Source of the DNA: Pavlovales sp. CCMP2436
Lineage: Eukaryota; Haptophyta; Pavlovophyceae; Pavlovales
Direction: 5' to 3'
Length of the DNA: 11,640 nt
Assembly (NCBI GenBank): GCA_026770615.1
Contig: MU631388.1
Coordinates: 154,696-166,335, forward strand
Part shown: positions 1-6,365 of the stretch, piece by piece
How the letters are laid out: each line of letters opens with the position of its first letter
How positions within the stretch are numbered: position 1 is the stretch's first letter
Notes under the pieces: model-generated
Told to the model about the DNA's origin: nothing
The model's input: the letters and a program-made list of their open reading frames with translations, nothing else
Database searches by the model: none
Made by a program: the position numbers and the translations under genes

Positions 1-400
1 CCTTGTCACTTGTGTCATCTGCTGTGCAGGGTCAGGGCAGACCGAGACACCCTCTCTGACTCTCTCTCTCTCCTCCCCCCCCCCTTGCGTGTGTGTGTGC
101 GTGTGTGCATCTGCGTAGGTCTACTCTGGAGAACAAGGGACCTTCAATTCCCCCCTCTGACTCTTGGGTGGGGGAGCTTCCCACATCAGGTGTGTCCCTC
201 GCCTACCCAATCAACTAATTTGCTATCCTATGAAGCCAGTCTCCAGGCATCTCAATAGAGGTACGATGGGGTTAAGGGCTTCAGGCGCCTCAGCCATATA
301 GGCCCGAGGCGGCCTTTGCAATTGCCTTTCTTGGGCAGTTGCTCCGGATTCGGCCCAGTCCGGATTCGAATTAGTCTGATGGTTGTGTGTCCATCGCTTA
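1..400. other. Low-complexity spacer without a supported gene
   Basis: A CT-rich tract (about 51-86) runs into a GT-rich tract (about 86-115), followed by unremarkable sequence. An 82-codon open frame covers 10-258, but it is mostly the translated CT/GT tract and I do not accept it as a gene. The 10-mer TCCGGATTCG occurs twice close together near 345-370, and a short imperfect palindrome lies near 288-320. Nothing else is recognisable. Confidence 0.6.
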
Positions 401-404
401 CTTA

Positions 405-577
405 CTCCCCCGCGCCATAATGTTGGTCTAATACGTATGGAGGCCTTCCCGGCGTGCGGGCTGAAAAGTTAGGGTCCAGTCGCCTGGGACCTGGAAAACA
501 TTTGGCTAGCTGGGACCGTGGGAAGGCCTCCATACGTAGCGGGTAAACCAGTAGGCTAACATTATGACGCGGGGGAG
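405..577. mobile_element. Stowaway-like MITE (TA-flanked, TIR CTCCCCCGCG), family S copy 1
   Basis: The two ends are inverted copies: CTCCCCCGCGCCATAATGTT at 405 and its near-perfect reverse complement ending at 577. Each is flanked by the dinucleotide TA (403-404 and 578-579). Homology between the arms continues inward to ACGTATGGAGGCCTTCCC, so the arms span about 50 and 60 bp. The left arm lacks roughly 12 bp that the right arm keeps. There is no coding capacity. TA duplication plus a CTCCC start is the known signature of Tc1/mariner-derived Stowaway MITEs; assigning this copy to that group is inference. It lies about 60 bp upstream of the poly-Gln gene and could affect its transcription. 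A truncated relative is at 4344. Confidence 0.82.
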
Positions 578-639
578 TAATGAACACTTGATTTCTTGAA
601 CACTCTAAGTAGTTTATCCCTCGCTGTGTAAATTTCTAG

Positions 640-1712
640 AAGTACGCCCGTCCGTCATCTGACATACGTCACACACACACACACACACAAGCAGATGGCG
701 AGCCCCGTTCTTCGCGCTGGGCAGACTCAGACACTCCCACTGATGCCGGATTTGCGCAGCCGCAGCAGCAGAAGCCGCCCCAACAGCAGCAGCTGCCACA
801 GCAGCAGCAGCCTTTGCAATCCGCCCTTGCAGCTGCAGCTTCGACGACGCAGAGGCCAACGGTGGCGGGCTCGGTCGCGGCTTCTGCGGCGGCGGGCTCG
901 GCGGAGGTGTCACCACAAGTTGGGCTGCGGACTCGGCTAGAAGCCAACGTGAGCAGGTGCGTTTGGGGGGGGGGGGGTCTTTTTGCGTCTTCTTACTTGC
1001 AGCCGTGCGACCTTGGAGGTGCTGTTGTATTTGATCCCTAATTTGATCATACAGCCCAAATGCACTCTCCCCCCCTCTTATTTCCAAATCATCTGACGCA
1101 GGCGTCTGCAGCGCAACGCGGACAGCGCACGCGCGCGCCCGGGGCTGCGCCAGCTCGTAGAGGCCGTGTGCGCGGCGGCCGCGGATGCTGGGGGGGGGAT
1201 CGGGGATCCCGGGGCAGGGAGGGGGGAACTCGCTCTTTTTCTCGGCTGGCTGCGCGCGGCGTTGCGAGAGCCGGAGAGATTTTATTGCGGAGAGGGATGG
1301 CTGGTGCTGCAGGTTAGCCACATTGCTCGCCGCTGCCTGCAGCCGCTGCCCGCAGCCACTCTGACTGCCTCCTCTGAACTCTCTCTCCCCCCATCCCCAA
1401 AAGCCCCTTTCTAAAGTCGAGCAGCACGAGGTATCCCTACTCGCCTTCCTGCGCGCAGCTGGCCTCTCGCCCGAGCTACGCCGTAACGAGCTCGGTCGTG
1501 CGTTCGTGTGCGCCCAGATCGGTCCGCTGCTCCCGCCGCTCGAGCTCTTGCCCACGCGCGCGCGTGCACCTACGGCGGACGAGCTCGACCTGGCGCTGCG
1601 CGCGAGCCTGGCGTGGTGTGCTGGGATGATAAGCGAGCTTGTGGATGAGTCGGACGCTACGGCGCGACGATCGCTTGAGCAGGCCGCTGAAGGGGCACAC
1701 CGGACTGTGTGA
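640..1712 (+). CDS. Two-exon gene for a poly-Gln/Ala-rich protein, function unknown, 5' end unresolved
   Basis: Exon 1 is open from 640 to 948. It encodes an acidic/serine stretch (ADGEPRSSRWADSDTPTDAG), glutamine runs with prolines, an alanine-rich segment and VSPQVGLRTRLEAN. A donor GTGAGC at 949 ends it on a codon boundary. Acceptor AGs at 1420-1421 or 1423-1424 resume in phase 0 with (Q)HEVSLLAFLRAAGLSPELRR, and the frame continues to TGA at 1710-1712. The C-terminal part is leucine-rich and probably helical, with an acidic LVDESD stretch. No ATG lies in frame upstream. Either exon 1 begins at an acceptor (CAAGCAG ending at 693, or TTTCTAG ending at 639), or the start is further upstream. 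An alternative donor at 907 (GTGTCA) is also in phase. Poly-Gln/Ala tracts are typical of eukaryotic regulatory proteins, but I recognise no domain. The coding call rests on consistent phase, GC-rich third positions and protein-like composition in both exons. Confidence 0.55.
670..690. repeat. (CA)n microsatellite
   Basis: About ten CA units end immediately before AAGCAG, a possible splice acceptor for the poly-Gln exon. If the tract is translated instead, it encodes alternating His-Thr, so it either sits in an intron end or makes a length-variable coding segment. Confidence 0.9.
949..1421 (+). other. Predicted GT-AG intron in the poly-Gln gene
   Basis: The donor is GTGAGC. The 3' part is pyrimidine-rich (CTCTCTCCCCCCATCCCC near 1379-1398) and ends in AG at 1421, or at 1416/1424 as alternatives. 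Near the 5' end is a run of about twelve G (965-976). The interval carries stops in the exon frame and its shadow ORFs are low-complexity Arg/Gly/Ala, so I read it as intronic. A further small exon inside cannot be excluded. Confidence 0.45.
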
Positions 1713-1751
1713 AAAGTTAGTTCTATATAGCTTAGTCACCTAACTTTCACA
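1708..1751. repeat. 44-bp palindromic insertion-like repeat containing the stop codon
   Basis: TGTGAAAAGTTAG at 1708-1720 is inverted as CTAACTTTCACA at 1740-1751, around an AT-rich centre. The TGA stop of the upstream gene (1710-1712) lies inside the left arm. Fifteen bases (AACTAACTTTTCACA on the opposite strand) recur in the core of the 146-bp MITE at 4866-4880, and TGAAAAGTTAG also occurs inside both Stowaway-like copies. Confidence 0.6.
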
Positions 1752-2498
1752 TGCATGGCTGCGTGAACACGCAGCGCTGGGGTGATTGAATCATTGAGTC
1801 ATGTGCTGGCCTGCCCAAGTTCTGCTTCTTGGTGGCTCAAGACTTAAACTCTCGGCTGCATCAAAGCTTGTCTCCGCATTACAATCGCACCCGGGAGTAC
1901 GGCTAGATTCTACTTGAAGATGCTGCCTCGTATTGTATCGTAATGCAAGTCAATTCGTAACAAGTCATAGGTAAGTTACGACGAGGTGCGATGAGAACGA
2001 CAAGGCTTTGCGTCCACAGTGCACCGCAGCGCGCGGTCGGACTGAAAATTTTAAGCGCTGTTCATCCTAAATTTCGAAGCGTATTTTATCTGAACACCAT
2101 TTGTGATTATTGCAAGCTTTGCCGTCCAGCTGAGGAGGCGCACCGCGTTTCAAATGTTAACAAAGAGGCTTGAATTCCTTATTTCATTAATTTATATGTT
2201 ACTACTTAAAAACGGCACATGGGCGATCTGAAAAAACGGCGATCGCTCCGGTCTGACCGAGCTACGCGCCAACCGGGAGCGCTGAGTCGAAGTGAACCGC
2301 CCGGCCGCCCAACATTTAGCCTGTATATCTAGTTACTAAATGGCGTGAACACATATTCTGTCCGCCCTCAACTCCCTTGCCTCAACGCCCAGTTCGGAGC
2401 AACCGGCTCCTAAATCTAATTCACGGTGCTCTGACTGGTATATTTAACGCTTATCAGGGCGCTCGGTAAGAAAATATGCCTGGGCGCTCGATCGCTGA
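1752..2498. other. Spacer with no supported gene
   Basis: GC content is mixed and no repeat family seen elsewhere in the window is recognisable here. A 60-codon open frame at 1991-2173 matches nothing I know and has no GC-rich third-position bias. A strong donor-like GTAAGT sits near 1973 and an imperfect GTAAC/GTTAC inverted repeat surrounds it. GGGCGCTCG is repeated near 2457-2490. Confidence 0.55.
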
Positions 2499-2519
2499 GT
2501 GCGTCAACACGCTTGGAGT

Positions 2520-3020
2520 ATGCCCCTGACTGTGCGCCGGATCACCAGATCTCCCTGTTGTGCGATTTTGCAGTTAGTCCGGGCTGAAATAACTGCCTTT
2601 TTATGCCAGCTGCGGCTGGCCCCAATCTTTGAATTTTGGCGGGGCGTATCCCCCGACAGCCGCACGTCTGTGCGCGCGCAGGGGAAGCCACGTATTCCCT
2701 TGATGCCACAGCACGTCGGGACCAACCGCCAAAAATGCTTTAAACGCCAATACGCGTGCCACGGAGAAATAATTGCAATTGAACTGTGCCCGGGCGACGG
2801 CGGAAATAGGAGATCAAAGAGACCCAATCTAGGCGCGCGAGAAGCAACTGCGCGTGACGGCATGTTCGCGCCGGCTTGCCCGCGCTCAATTTTTTCGATT
2901 CAATTGTTAGTTATCATGAAGGCGGTTGACGAAATCCGAACTCTATCAGTAATCAGCCAAACATGGACCAGGAACCATACAATTAGAAATCATCTCCTTT
3001 TACATAATGTAAACTTTTAA
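2520..3020 (+). CDS. Doubtful 166-codon ORF, no recognisable product
   Basis: An uninterrupted frame runs from an ATG at 2520 (or a GTG at 2499) to TAA at 3018-3020. The translation has several cysteines and basic residues and no domain, signal peptide or membrane segment that I recognise. Codon use is not GC-rich in third positions, unlike the ORFs at 3095 and 6955. The opposite strand is also open for about 119 codons, so both may be chance. It is listed because its length is above the local background. Confidence 0.15.
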   Translation: MPLTVRRITRSPCCAILQLVRAEITAFLCQLRLAPIFEFWRGVSPDSRTSVRAQGKPRIPLMPQHVGTNRQKCFKRQYACHGEIIAIELCPGDGGNRRSKRPNLGAREATARDGMFAPACPRSIFSIQLLVIMKAVDEIRTLSVISQTWTRNHTIRNHLLLHNVNF

Positions 3021-3094
3021 GAGCCTTTTAAGATCCGTCCATTTTGCAAATCCGTCCACTTGAAGGCGCGAACTTCCTTGCTCCGCAAAACACG

Positions 3095-3361
3095 ATGATC
3101 TACGCACTGAAGCCGAACATGGTCTACACCGCAAGCGCGAAGCCGAGGATCGCCGCCGCGATCGCGTTCGGCCTCTACTTCTCCGCCGCCGCGATCGCCT
3201 CCACCTCGCCAAAGTCCCCTGCCGTCGAGCGCCGCGTGACGCCCGAGGGCTACTCAATCCGCCGGCGCCTCTCGTCAGGGGGCAAGCTCAAGCAACTCTC
3301 GCAGGCCCAGCACGGGAACTTCGACGCATGCCTCCGCGAGGTGATGTTCTGGATCAAGTGA
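3095..3361 (+). CDS. Hypothetical small protein with an N-terminal hydrophobic segment
   Basis: ATG at 3095-3097 to TGA at 3359-3361 gives 88 residues. The first in-frame ATG is chosen; the frame is open upstream only through a TTG. Residues 1-17 are basic/polar (MIYALKPNMVYTASAKPR). Residues 18-38 are hydrophobic (IAAAIAFGLYFSAAAIAST), like a signal anchor or organelle-targeting segment. The rest is basic and ends in CLREVMFWIK. Third codon positions are strongly GC-rich, and the GC content drops sharply just before the ORF, which supports coding. It could be a complete small membrane-anchored protein or one exon of a larger gene, since no homologous family comes to mind. The opposite-strand frame is Arg-rich and looks like a shadow. 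Confidence 0.45.
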   Translation: MIYALKPNMVYTASAKPRIAAAIAFGLYFSAAAIASTSPKSPAVERRVTPEGYSIRRRLSSGGKLKQLSQAQHGNFDACLREVMFWIK

Positions 3362-3770
3362 AGGTCGTCCACATGTATCCTCCGCCAACTGCCAGCCAGC
3401 TTCACGCCACGCACCTCTTCCTGACCACACCGAGCAGTCCACCGTCATCTGTTCACCTCGTCCACGCGCAAACTTCTACGTCGCGCTCTCTGACCACCTA
3501 CACCAGTCCGTCGCCTCCTGCTGAGCACCATCGCGCCCGCTGCAGCCCGAAGGGCGCTTGCCACCTTCCTCTCAGCCACCGAATCAGCGTGATCGTCATG
3601 GGATGCCAGCACCAACCCGCGTCCGTCCGCCTGTACACATCCTGTGACAACATGACGCCGGTCGAACGCAGTGAGTCGATGAACTCTTACTGTGACTCTG
3701 ACTCAAGCTTCCGTTCGCAGGGAACAAACTGAAGTTAGAGCAACCCCCCGTTCGAGCCCAAATCCTGGTG
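3362..3770. other. Region after the 3095 ORF, no confident gene
   Basis: A plus-strand frame is open across 3328-3732, overlapping the end of the 3095 ORF in another phase. Its translation is rich in Ser, Thr, Pro and His with no domain. It may be untranslated region or a second exon of the 3095 gene in another phase, but no donor-acceptor pair stands out. Confidence 0.4.
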
Positions 3771-3858
3771 GGGTCACATCCTAATAATACGTCAGATTTT
3801 CCGTCCCTCGTTAGGGGTCACATCCTAATAATACGTCAGATTTTCCGTCCCTCGTTAG
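3771..3858. repeat. Perfect tandem duplication, 2 x 44 bp
   Basis: The units 3771-3814 and 3815-3858 are identical over all 44 positions. Each begins GGGTCACATCCTAATAATAC and ends CCCTCGTTAG. The lack of any difference points to a recent duplication. Confidence 0.93.
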
Positions 3859-4261
3859 GTGTGGAGAGGCGGGAACAGTCGGGCTTCGTGCGCGATAGCT
3901 CGAGCCGAAAGCGACGTCGCATCTCGTCGTCAGGGAGATGGGCATGGGATTGGGCAGGCCGCCCGGCCGCTGCCCGCTGAATAGTCTGTCAGAATTAATT
4001 AGTCGGTCGAGCGCCTCCGCCCAGCGCTTAACAGCCTTCGCACAAACATGCCGTGCTACAGGATTGGAGAGGTATGCAGTATGAAGAGGTGTTACCATGT
4101 AGGTAACGTTGATGCGACAACTCATTTGTATAAAATCTGTCGGCGCTTTGGTACCACCGCGAGGTGACGCTAAAGCTCAACAGACAGAGTGACGCTCAGA
4201 CGCTGACACCCGGGGCCTCCTGGGCGCAGGGCGGTAGAAGGGGCATCATAACATAAAATAA
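3859..4261. other. Spacer with a weak minus-strand ORF
   Basis: A 104-codon minus-strand frame (4125 down to 3811) begins MSCRINVTYMV and reads through the duplicated 44-bp unit, which argues against a conserved protein, although AKAVKRWAEALDRLINSD is protein-like. A TATAAA-like box is at 4130-4135. I see no other structure. Confidence 0.4.
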
Positions 4262-4296
4262 CATACTATATATGTATATATACGTATATATTACTG
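4262..4296. repeat. AT-rich palindromic tract
   Basis: Alternating TA/TG with a central TATATACGTATATA palindrome. It precedes copy R1 of the dispersed repeat. Copies R3 and R4 are also preceded by AGATATAT, so the AT tract may belong to that repeat. Confidence 0.6.
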
Positions 4297-4330
4297 ATGA
4301 GGATTCAAGCTGGCGTCTGACTGTTCTGAA
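4287..4330 (+). repeat. Dispersed repeat R, copy 1
   Basis: An ACTGAT stretch leads into a 30-bp segment (4301-4330, starting GGATTCAAGCTGGCGTCTGA) that is identical to 11541-11570. The first 22 bases of that segment also occur at 8664-8685, and a diverged version lies at 11294-11340. All copies are on the same strand. No coding sense or flanking duplication is visible. Confidence 0.85.
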
Positions 4331-4343
4331 AATTGTGCATTTT

Positions 4344-4467
4344 CTCCCCCGGATCATAAGTCCGGTCTCTCAGTTTGCCCGCTACGTATGGGGACCTTTC
4401 CGACATCCCCGCCGGCTGAAAAGTTAGTTAGGGCCCAGTCGCCAACCCTAAGTCGCATTTTGGTAGC
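4344..4467 (+). mobile_element. Truncated Stowaway-like MITE, family S copy 2
   Basis: It starts CTCCCCCGGATCATAA and continues with GTTTGCCCGCTACGTATGG, which matches the reverse complement of the intact right arm of the 405-577 element. Next come GGCTGAAAAGTTAG and CCCAGTCGCC, shared with that element's centre. The second arm and the TA flanks are missing. This copy keeps the CCCGCTACGTATGG segment deleted from the left arm at 405, so together the two copies show the ancestral arm. Confidence 0.72.
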
Positions 4468-4519
4468 TTAATATTGCCCATTAACAATAATAAATAAGCG
4501 CAAATTAATTAAGTTAATA

Positions 4520-4557
4520 AATACATACATACAAAACATACATACATACAAAACATA
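4520..4557. repeat. (ATAC)n-type microsatellite
   Basis: Short runs of ATACATACATACA separated by AAA make an interrupted tetranucleotide repeat in an AT-rich block (4468-4570). Confidence 0.85.
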
Positions 4558-4588
4558 GTGATTTTTTAACTTTTGAGCACCCGGCCGT

Positions 4589-4792
4589 CTACGCCGCGGG
4601 GACTCGGATCTCGGCCGCGCCACGCCCGGAGATGGTACCGCTGGTATATAGGGGGGGCCGGCGCTTGCCGGGAGTGCTCCTCGAGCGCGCCATGTCGCCT
4701 TTGAGGCGAGCAGGTGCTGCCGTTGCGCCCTCGTTCGCCTTGGACAAGGTGCGATCAGGCGGGTCTTCGGAGGAGAAGGACACACGGCTCGC
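4589..4792 (-). CDS. Candidate 3'-terminal exon of an unknown gene
   Basis: On the minus strand an open frame runs from after an AG at 4794-4793 (TGTAG|GCG) to TAG at 4591-4589. It encodes ASRVSFSSEDPPDRTLSK and a basic/Ser/Ala-rich tail ending GRGAAEIRVPAA, about 67 residues. It is preceded immediately by an in-frame stop, has no ATG near its start and has GC-rich third positions, which fits a last exon after a splice acceptor better than a free-standing gene. The proposed acceptor lies inside the 8-bp target duplication of the adjacent MITE, so the MITE may have inserted at the end of the preceding intron. No domain is recognised. An isolated pseudogene fragment or chance ORF is the alternative. 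Confidence 0.28.
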   Translation of the reverse strand, partial: ASRVSFSSEDPPDRTLSKANEGATAAPARLKGDMARSRSTPGKRRPPLYTSGTISGRGAAEIRVPAA

Positions 4793-4797
4793 CTACA
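4790..4797. repeat. 8-bp target-site duplication (CGCCTACA), left copy
   Basis: Identical to 4944-4951 on the other side of the 146-bp element, eight matches in eight. Confidence 0.88.
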
Positions 4798-4943
4798 TCG
4801 GCTCTTAGAAAGCCCCGCAGGGCCCCCGGGGGCCCCGCCGGAGGCGCCTATGTGACTAACATATAACTAACTTTTCACATAGCCCGGGGGCCCACGGGGC
4901 CCCACGGATATTCCCCGTACGTTACGCCTTTTCTAATAGCCGG
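4798..4943. mobile_element. 146-bp MITE, 8-bp-TSD family (family T, non-autonomous copy)
   Basis: Its ends are TCGGCTCTTAGAAAG and, read inward from the right, CCGGCTATTAGAAAAG. The left terminus continues GCCCCGCAGGG, and the rightmost 48 bp (4896-4943) include CCCACGGATATTCC and CGTACGTTACGCC. Both ends match those of the 1,032-bp element at 6764-7795. The centre (4848-4882) is a 35-bp palindrome, CTATGTGA...TCACATAG, related to the repeat at 1708. There is no ORF. The perfect 8-bp duplication and the shared ends show it was mobilised by the same machinery as the larger element. Known superfamilies with 8-bp duplications include hAT, P, Merlin, Novosib and Zisupton/KDZ; the ends do not let me choose. 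Confidence 0.9.
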
Positions 4944-4951
4944 CGCCTACA
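4944..4951. repeat. 8-bp target-site duplication (CGCCTACA), right copy
   Basis: Matches 4790-4797 exactly. Confidence 0.88.
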
Positions 4952-5009
4952 GAGGCACTACTGTAATACATATATTAGTGGCTCATGGTGGTTCAGCAGT
5001 GTCTGGCTA

Positions 5010-5046
5010 CACGATCTTGGCTCATGGTGGTTCAGACAAGATCGTG
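5010..5046. repeat. Perfect 10-bp stem hairpin inside a short direct repeat
   Basis: CACGATCTTG (5010-5019) pairs with CAAGATCGTG (5037-5046). The loop contains the second copy of GGCTCATGGTGGTTCAG, whose first copy is at 4980-4996. The function is unknown. Confidence 0.75.
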
Positions 5047-5244
5047 CAGACAGACAGAGAGAAGCGGTGAAGTGGATGGAGCCCGTGGCGGCGGATGGGG
5101 CTGTGTAGACGCCGGTCGGGCTTCCCCCCGCAGGCTCGTCAAGGAGCTCCTAACTGGGACTCCGCAGGGGACCAGACGTCAAGGAGCTCGCCGCGCGCAC
5201 GTCATCATCGCGCTATTGTACGGAGATCCCGCGATCCGAGGTCG

Positions 5245-5592
5245 TCAATGCTCGGCGCCCCCCTCGTCGCGCCACTCCATACAGCACGGCTGATGCGCAG
5301 ACCACATGCGCCGCACGCAGTCGCCATCGCAGAAGGCAGCCACTCGGCACCGGCTGCACAGCCTCAGCATGCGTGTCGTGCTGCAGCCCAGACAGCAGGC
5401 AGACACCAGCTCGCGCCGGTTCGAGATCGAGGCGAGCTTCTCGACCGCCCCCGCGTGGCCCGGCCTGGCGGCAAGGGCCAGGTCGCCCACGGCTAGCTGG
5501 AGAGTGAACAACTCGGGCGCGCTCCGCTCGCCTACCGAGACGAGACGAGGTGTAGCACGCCTGCTGCGAACAACGAATTGGCGCCGCCAAGC
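5245..5592 (-). CDS. C-terminal exon of a MYND-type zinc-finger protein
   Basis: The minus frame is open from just after a stop at 5595-5593 down to a stop at 5247-5245, 115 codons. No ATG opens it before the finger. The natural reading is a last exon entered from an acceptor such as GTTGTTCGCAG near 5569, or CACTCTCCAG near 5500; a non-ATG start is less likely. After LAVGDLALAARPGHAGAVEKL, a helical-looking stretch, comes CLGCSTTRMLRLCSRC, then RVAAFCDGDC and VRRMWSAHQPCC. This gives the full MYND spacing C-x2-C-x8-C-x2-C-x5-C-x3-C-x7-H-x2/3-C, including the conserved Trp before the His. MYND domains bind two zinc ions and mediate protein-protein contacts, often with proline-rich partners. 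They occur at the C-terminus of many short algal proteins and in SMYD methyltransferases. No SET or ankyrin domain is visible here, so the partner and process are unknown. The domain call is firm; the gene structure is not. Confidence 0.8.
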   Translation of the reverse strand, partial: AWRRQFVVRSRRATPRLVSVGERSAPELFTLQLAVGDLALAARPGHAGAVEKLASISNRRELVSACCLGCSTTRMLRLCSRCRVAAFCDGDCVRRMWSAHQPCCMEWRDEGGAEH

Positions 5593-5635
5593 TCAGTCGC
5601 GGCAGCGTAGCTTGCGGCCGCCTCCGCGCTCTCTC

Positions 5636-5780
5636 AAGCTGCCATCGCCGCATCGTCGCCGATCTCGCAGCCGCTCGCGCTCACCGCGCTCTCTCTCAAG
5701 CTGCCATCGCCGCCTCGTCGCCGATCTCGCAGCCGCTTGCGCTCACCGCGTTCTCTTCCAAGCTGCCATCGTCACCGCGC
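5636..5780. repeat. 62-bp tandem repeat, about 2.3 copies
   Basis: Units start at AAGCTGCCATCG at 5636, 5698 and 5760, a period of exactly 62. The first two are nearly identical, with a few substitutions (for example CATCGTCG against CCTCGTCG). The third is shortened by an internal deletion and ends in TCACCGCGCTCT. The array lies just upstream of the MYND exon on its strand and may be in its intron or 5' region. 62 is not a multiple of three, so a translated array would change frame each unit. Confidence 0.88.
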
Positions 5781-5810
5781 TCTGCTGCGCCCAGCTGCCG
5801 ACACCCTCTC

Positions 5811-6322
5811 ATGGCCTGTCAACGATCAAGCTCTCTCCGGCGTCAACATGCAACCTCGCACCGATCGTGGGGGTGTTCTGCCGTTCATGGACTCAGTCAA
5901 GTTGCCATCCTCTCTGCCTTTGAGGCGCTCTACGCGCTGACGGGAGAGCGGCCAGGGCGCGAGCATCTCAGTCGCCGCGGAATTTTGGCGAGCGTCGCGA
6001 GCAAGATGGCGAACATCTGGAAGAATGAGATGTTCATGATGGAGGGAGTTGATGCGGAGAGCGGGGTGACGGTCGCGGTGGAAGGCGACGATCGGGAACG
6101 GCGGATGGATAGATCTCAGCTCGAACGTTCACGTTGGAGCAGTTCCTGGCGGTGACGCGAGGAGCCATGAGCGGAGCTAGCGAGACGCGTGAGCGGGCTA
6201 GGAATGGTTGGATTGAGAGCTCAGTAAGACAACTGATATCGTTTAATAACGAAAACATGAAGTCGGTTCCGCTCCGGCAGAACCGCAGTCTGGGACAGGA
6301 AGGTCCGGTGGAAGTCCGGTGA
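5811..6322 (+). pseudogene. Possible frameshifted or spliced gene of unknown function
   Basis: Two open frames meet near 6100-6155. The first starts at an ATG at 5811. It becomes protein-like from QVAILSAFEALYALTGERP through GILASVASKMANIWKNEMF to VTVAVEGDDRERR, then stops at 6153-6155. The second, in another frame, gives RTFTLEQFLAVTRGAMSG and WIESSVRQLISFNNENMK, ending at TGA 6320-6322. Both stretches have balanced, helix-prone composition unlike the Arg/Ser-rich shadows around them. Either a frameshift separates one old coding region into two, or a very short intron (acceptors at GATCTCAG or GGAGCAG near 6118-6139) joins them. I recognise no family. A perfect hairpin follows about 20 bp after the second stop. 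It could equally be two chance ORFs. Confidence 0.25.
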
Positions 6323-6341
6323 CTAGCGATAGTCGAGTACC

Positions 6342-6365
6342 GGATATCTGATGAGTCAGATATCC
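6342..6365. repeat. Perfect 10-bp stem, 4-nt loop hairpin
   Basis: GGATATCTGA, loop TGAG, TCAGATATCC. It resembles a 3'-end hairpin after the 6322 stop, but no T-run follows and the context is eukaryotic, so the role is unknown. Upstream, GTCCGGTG is repeated at about 6304 and 6314. Confidence 0.7.

Noticed and set aside
614..1555. Longest open frame (313 codons, minus strand) opposite the poly-Gln gene
   Set aside because: It is the antisense of GC-rich exons plus the intron; the translation is Arg/Ala/Pro-rich low complexity, and the plus strand has a phase-consistent spliced reading.
1955..1985. CGTAACAAG...GTAAG resembling the conserved 3' end of small-subunit rRNA
   Set aside because: Only about nine bases agree and the surrounding sequence has no rRNA similarity.
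2236..3200. Several GCGATCGC octamers, a cyanobacterial HIP1 signature
   Set aside because: Only a few occurrences, two of them in GC-rich coding sequence, and everything else points to a eukaryote.
3771..3858. CRISPR-like or array-type repeat
   Set aside because: Only two contiguous copies without spacers; it is a simple tandem duplication.
4293..4335. Possible hammerhead ribozyme: CTGATGAG followed downstream by GAAAA
   Set aside because: Stem II would be three weak pairs, no cleavage-site helix forms, and the otherwise identical copy at 11535 has CTGATAG, breaking the core.
4985..5293. 102-codon plus-strand ORF, and a CCCCCCGCAG acceptor-like site near 5132
   Set aside because: The start lies in a short direct repeat and hairpin, the tail overlaps the MYND exon antisense, and no partner donor is visible.
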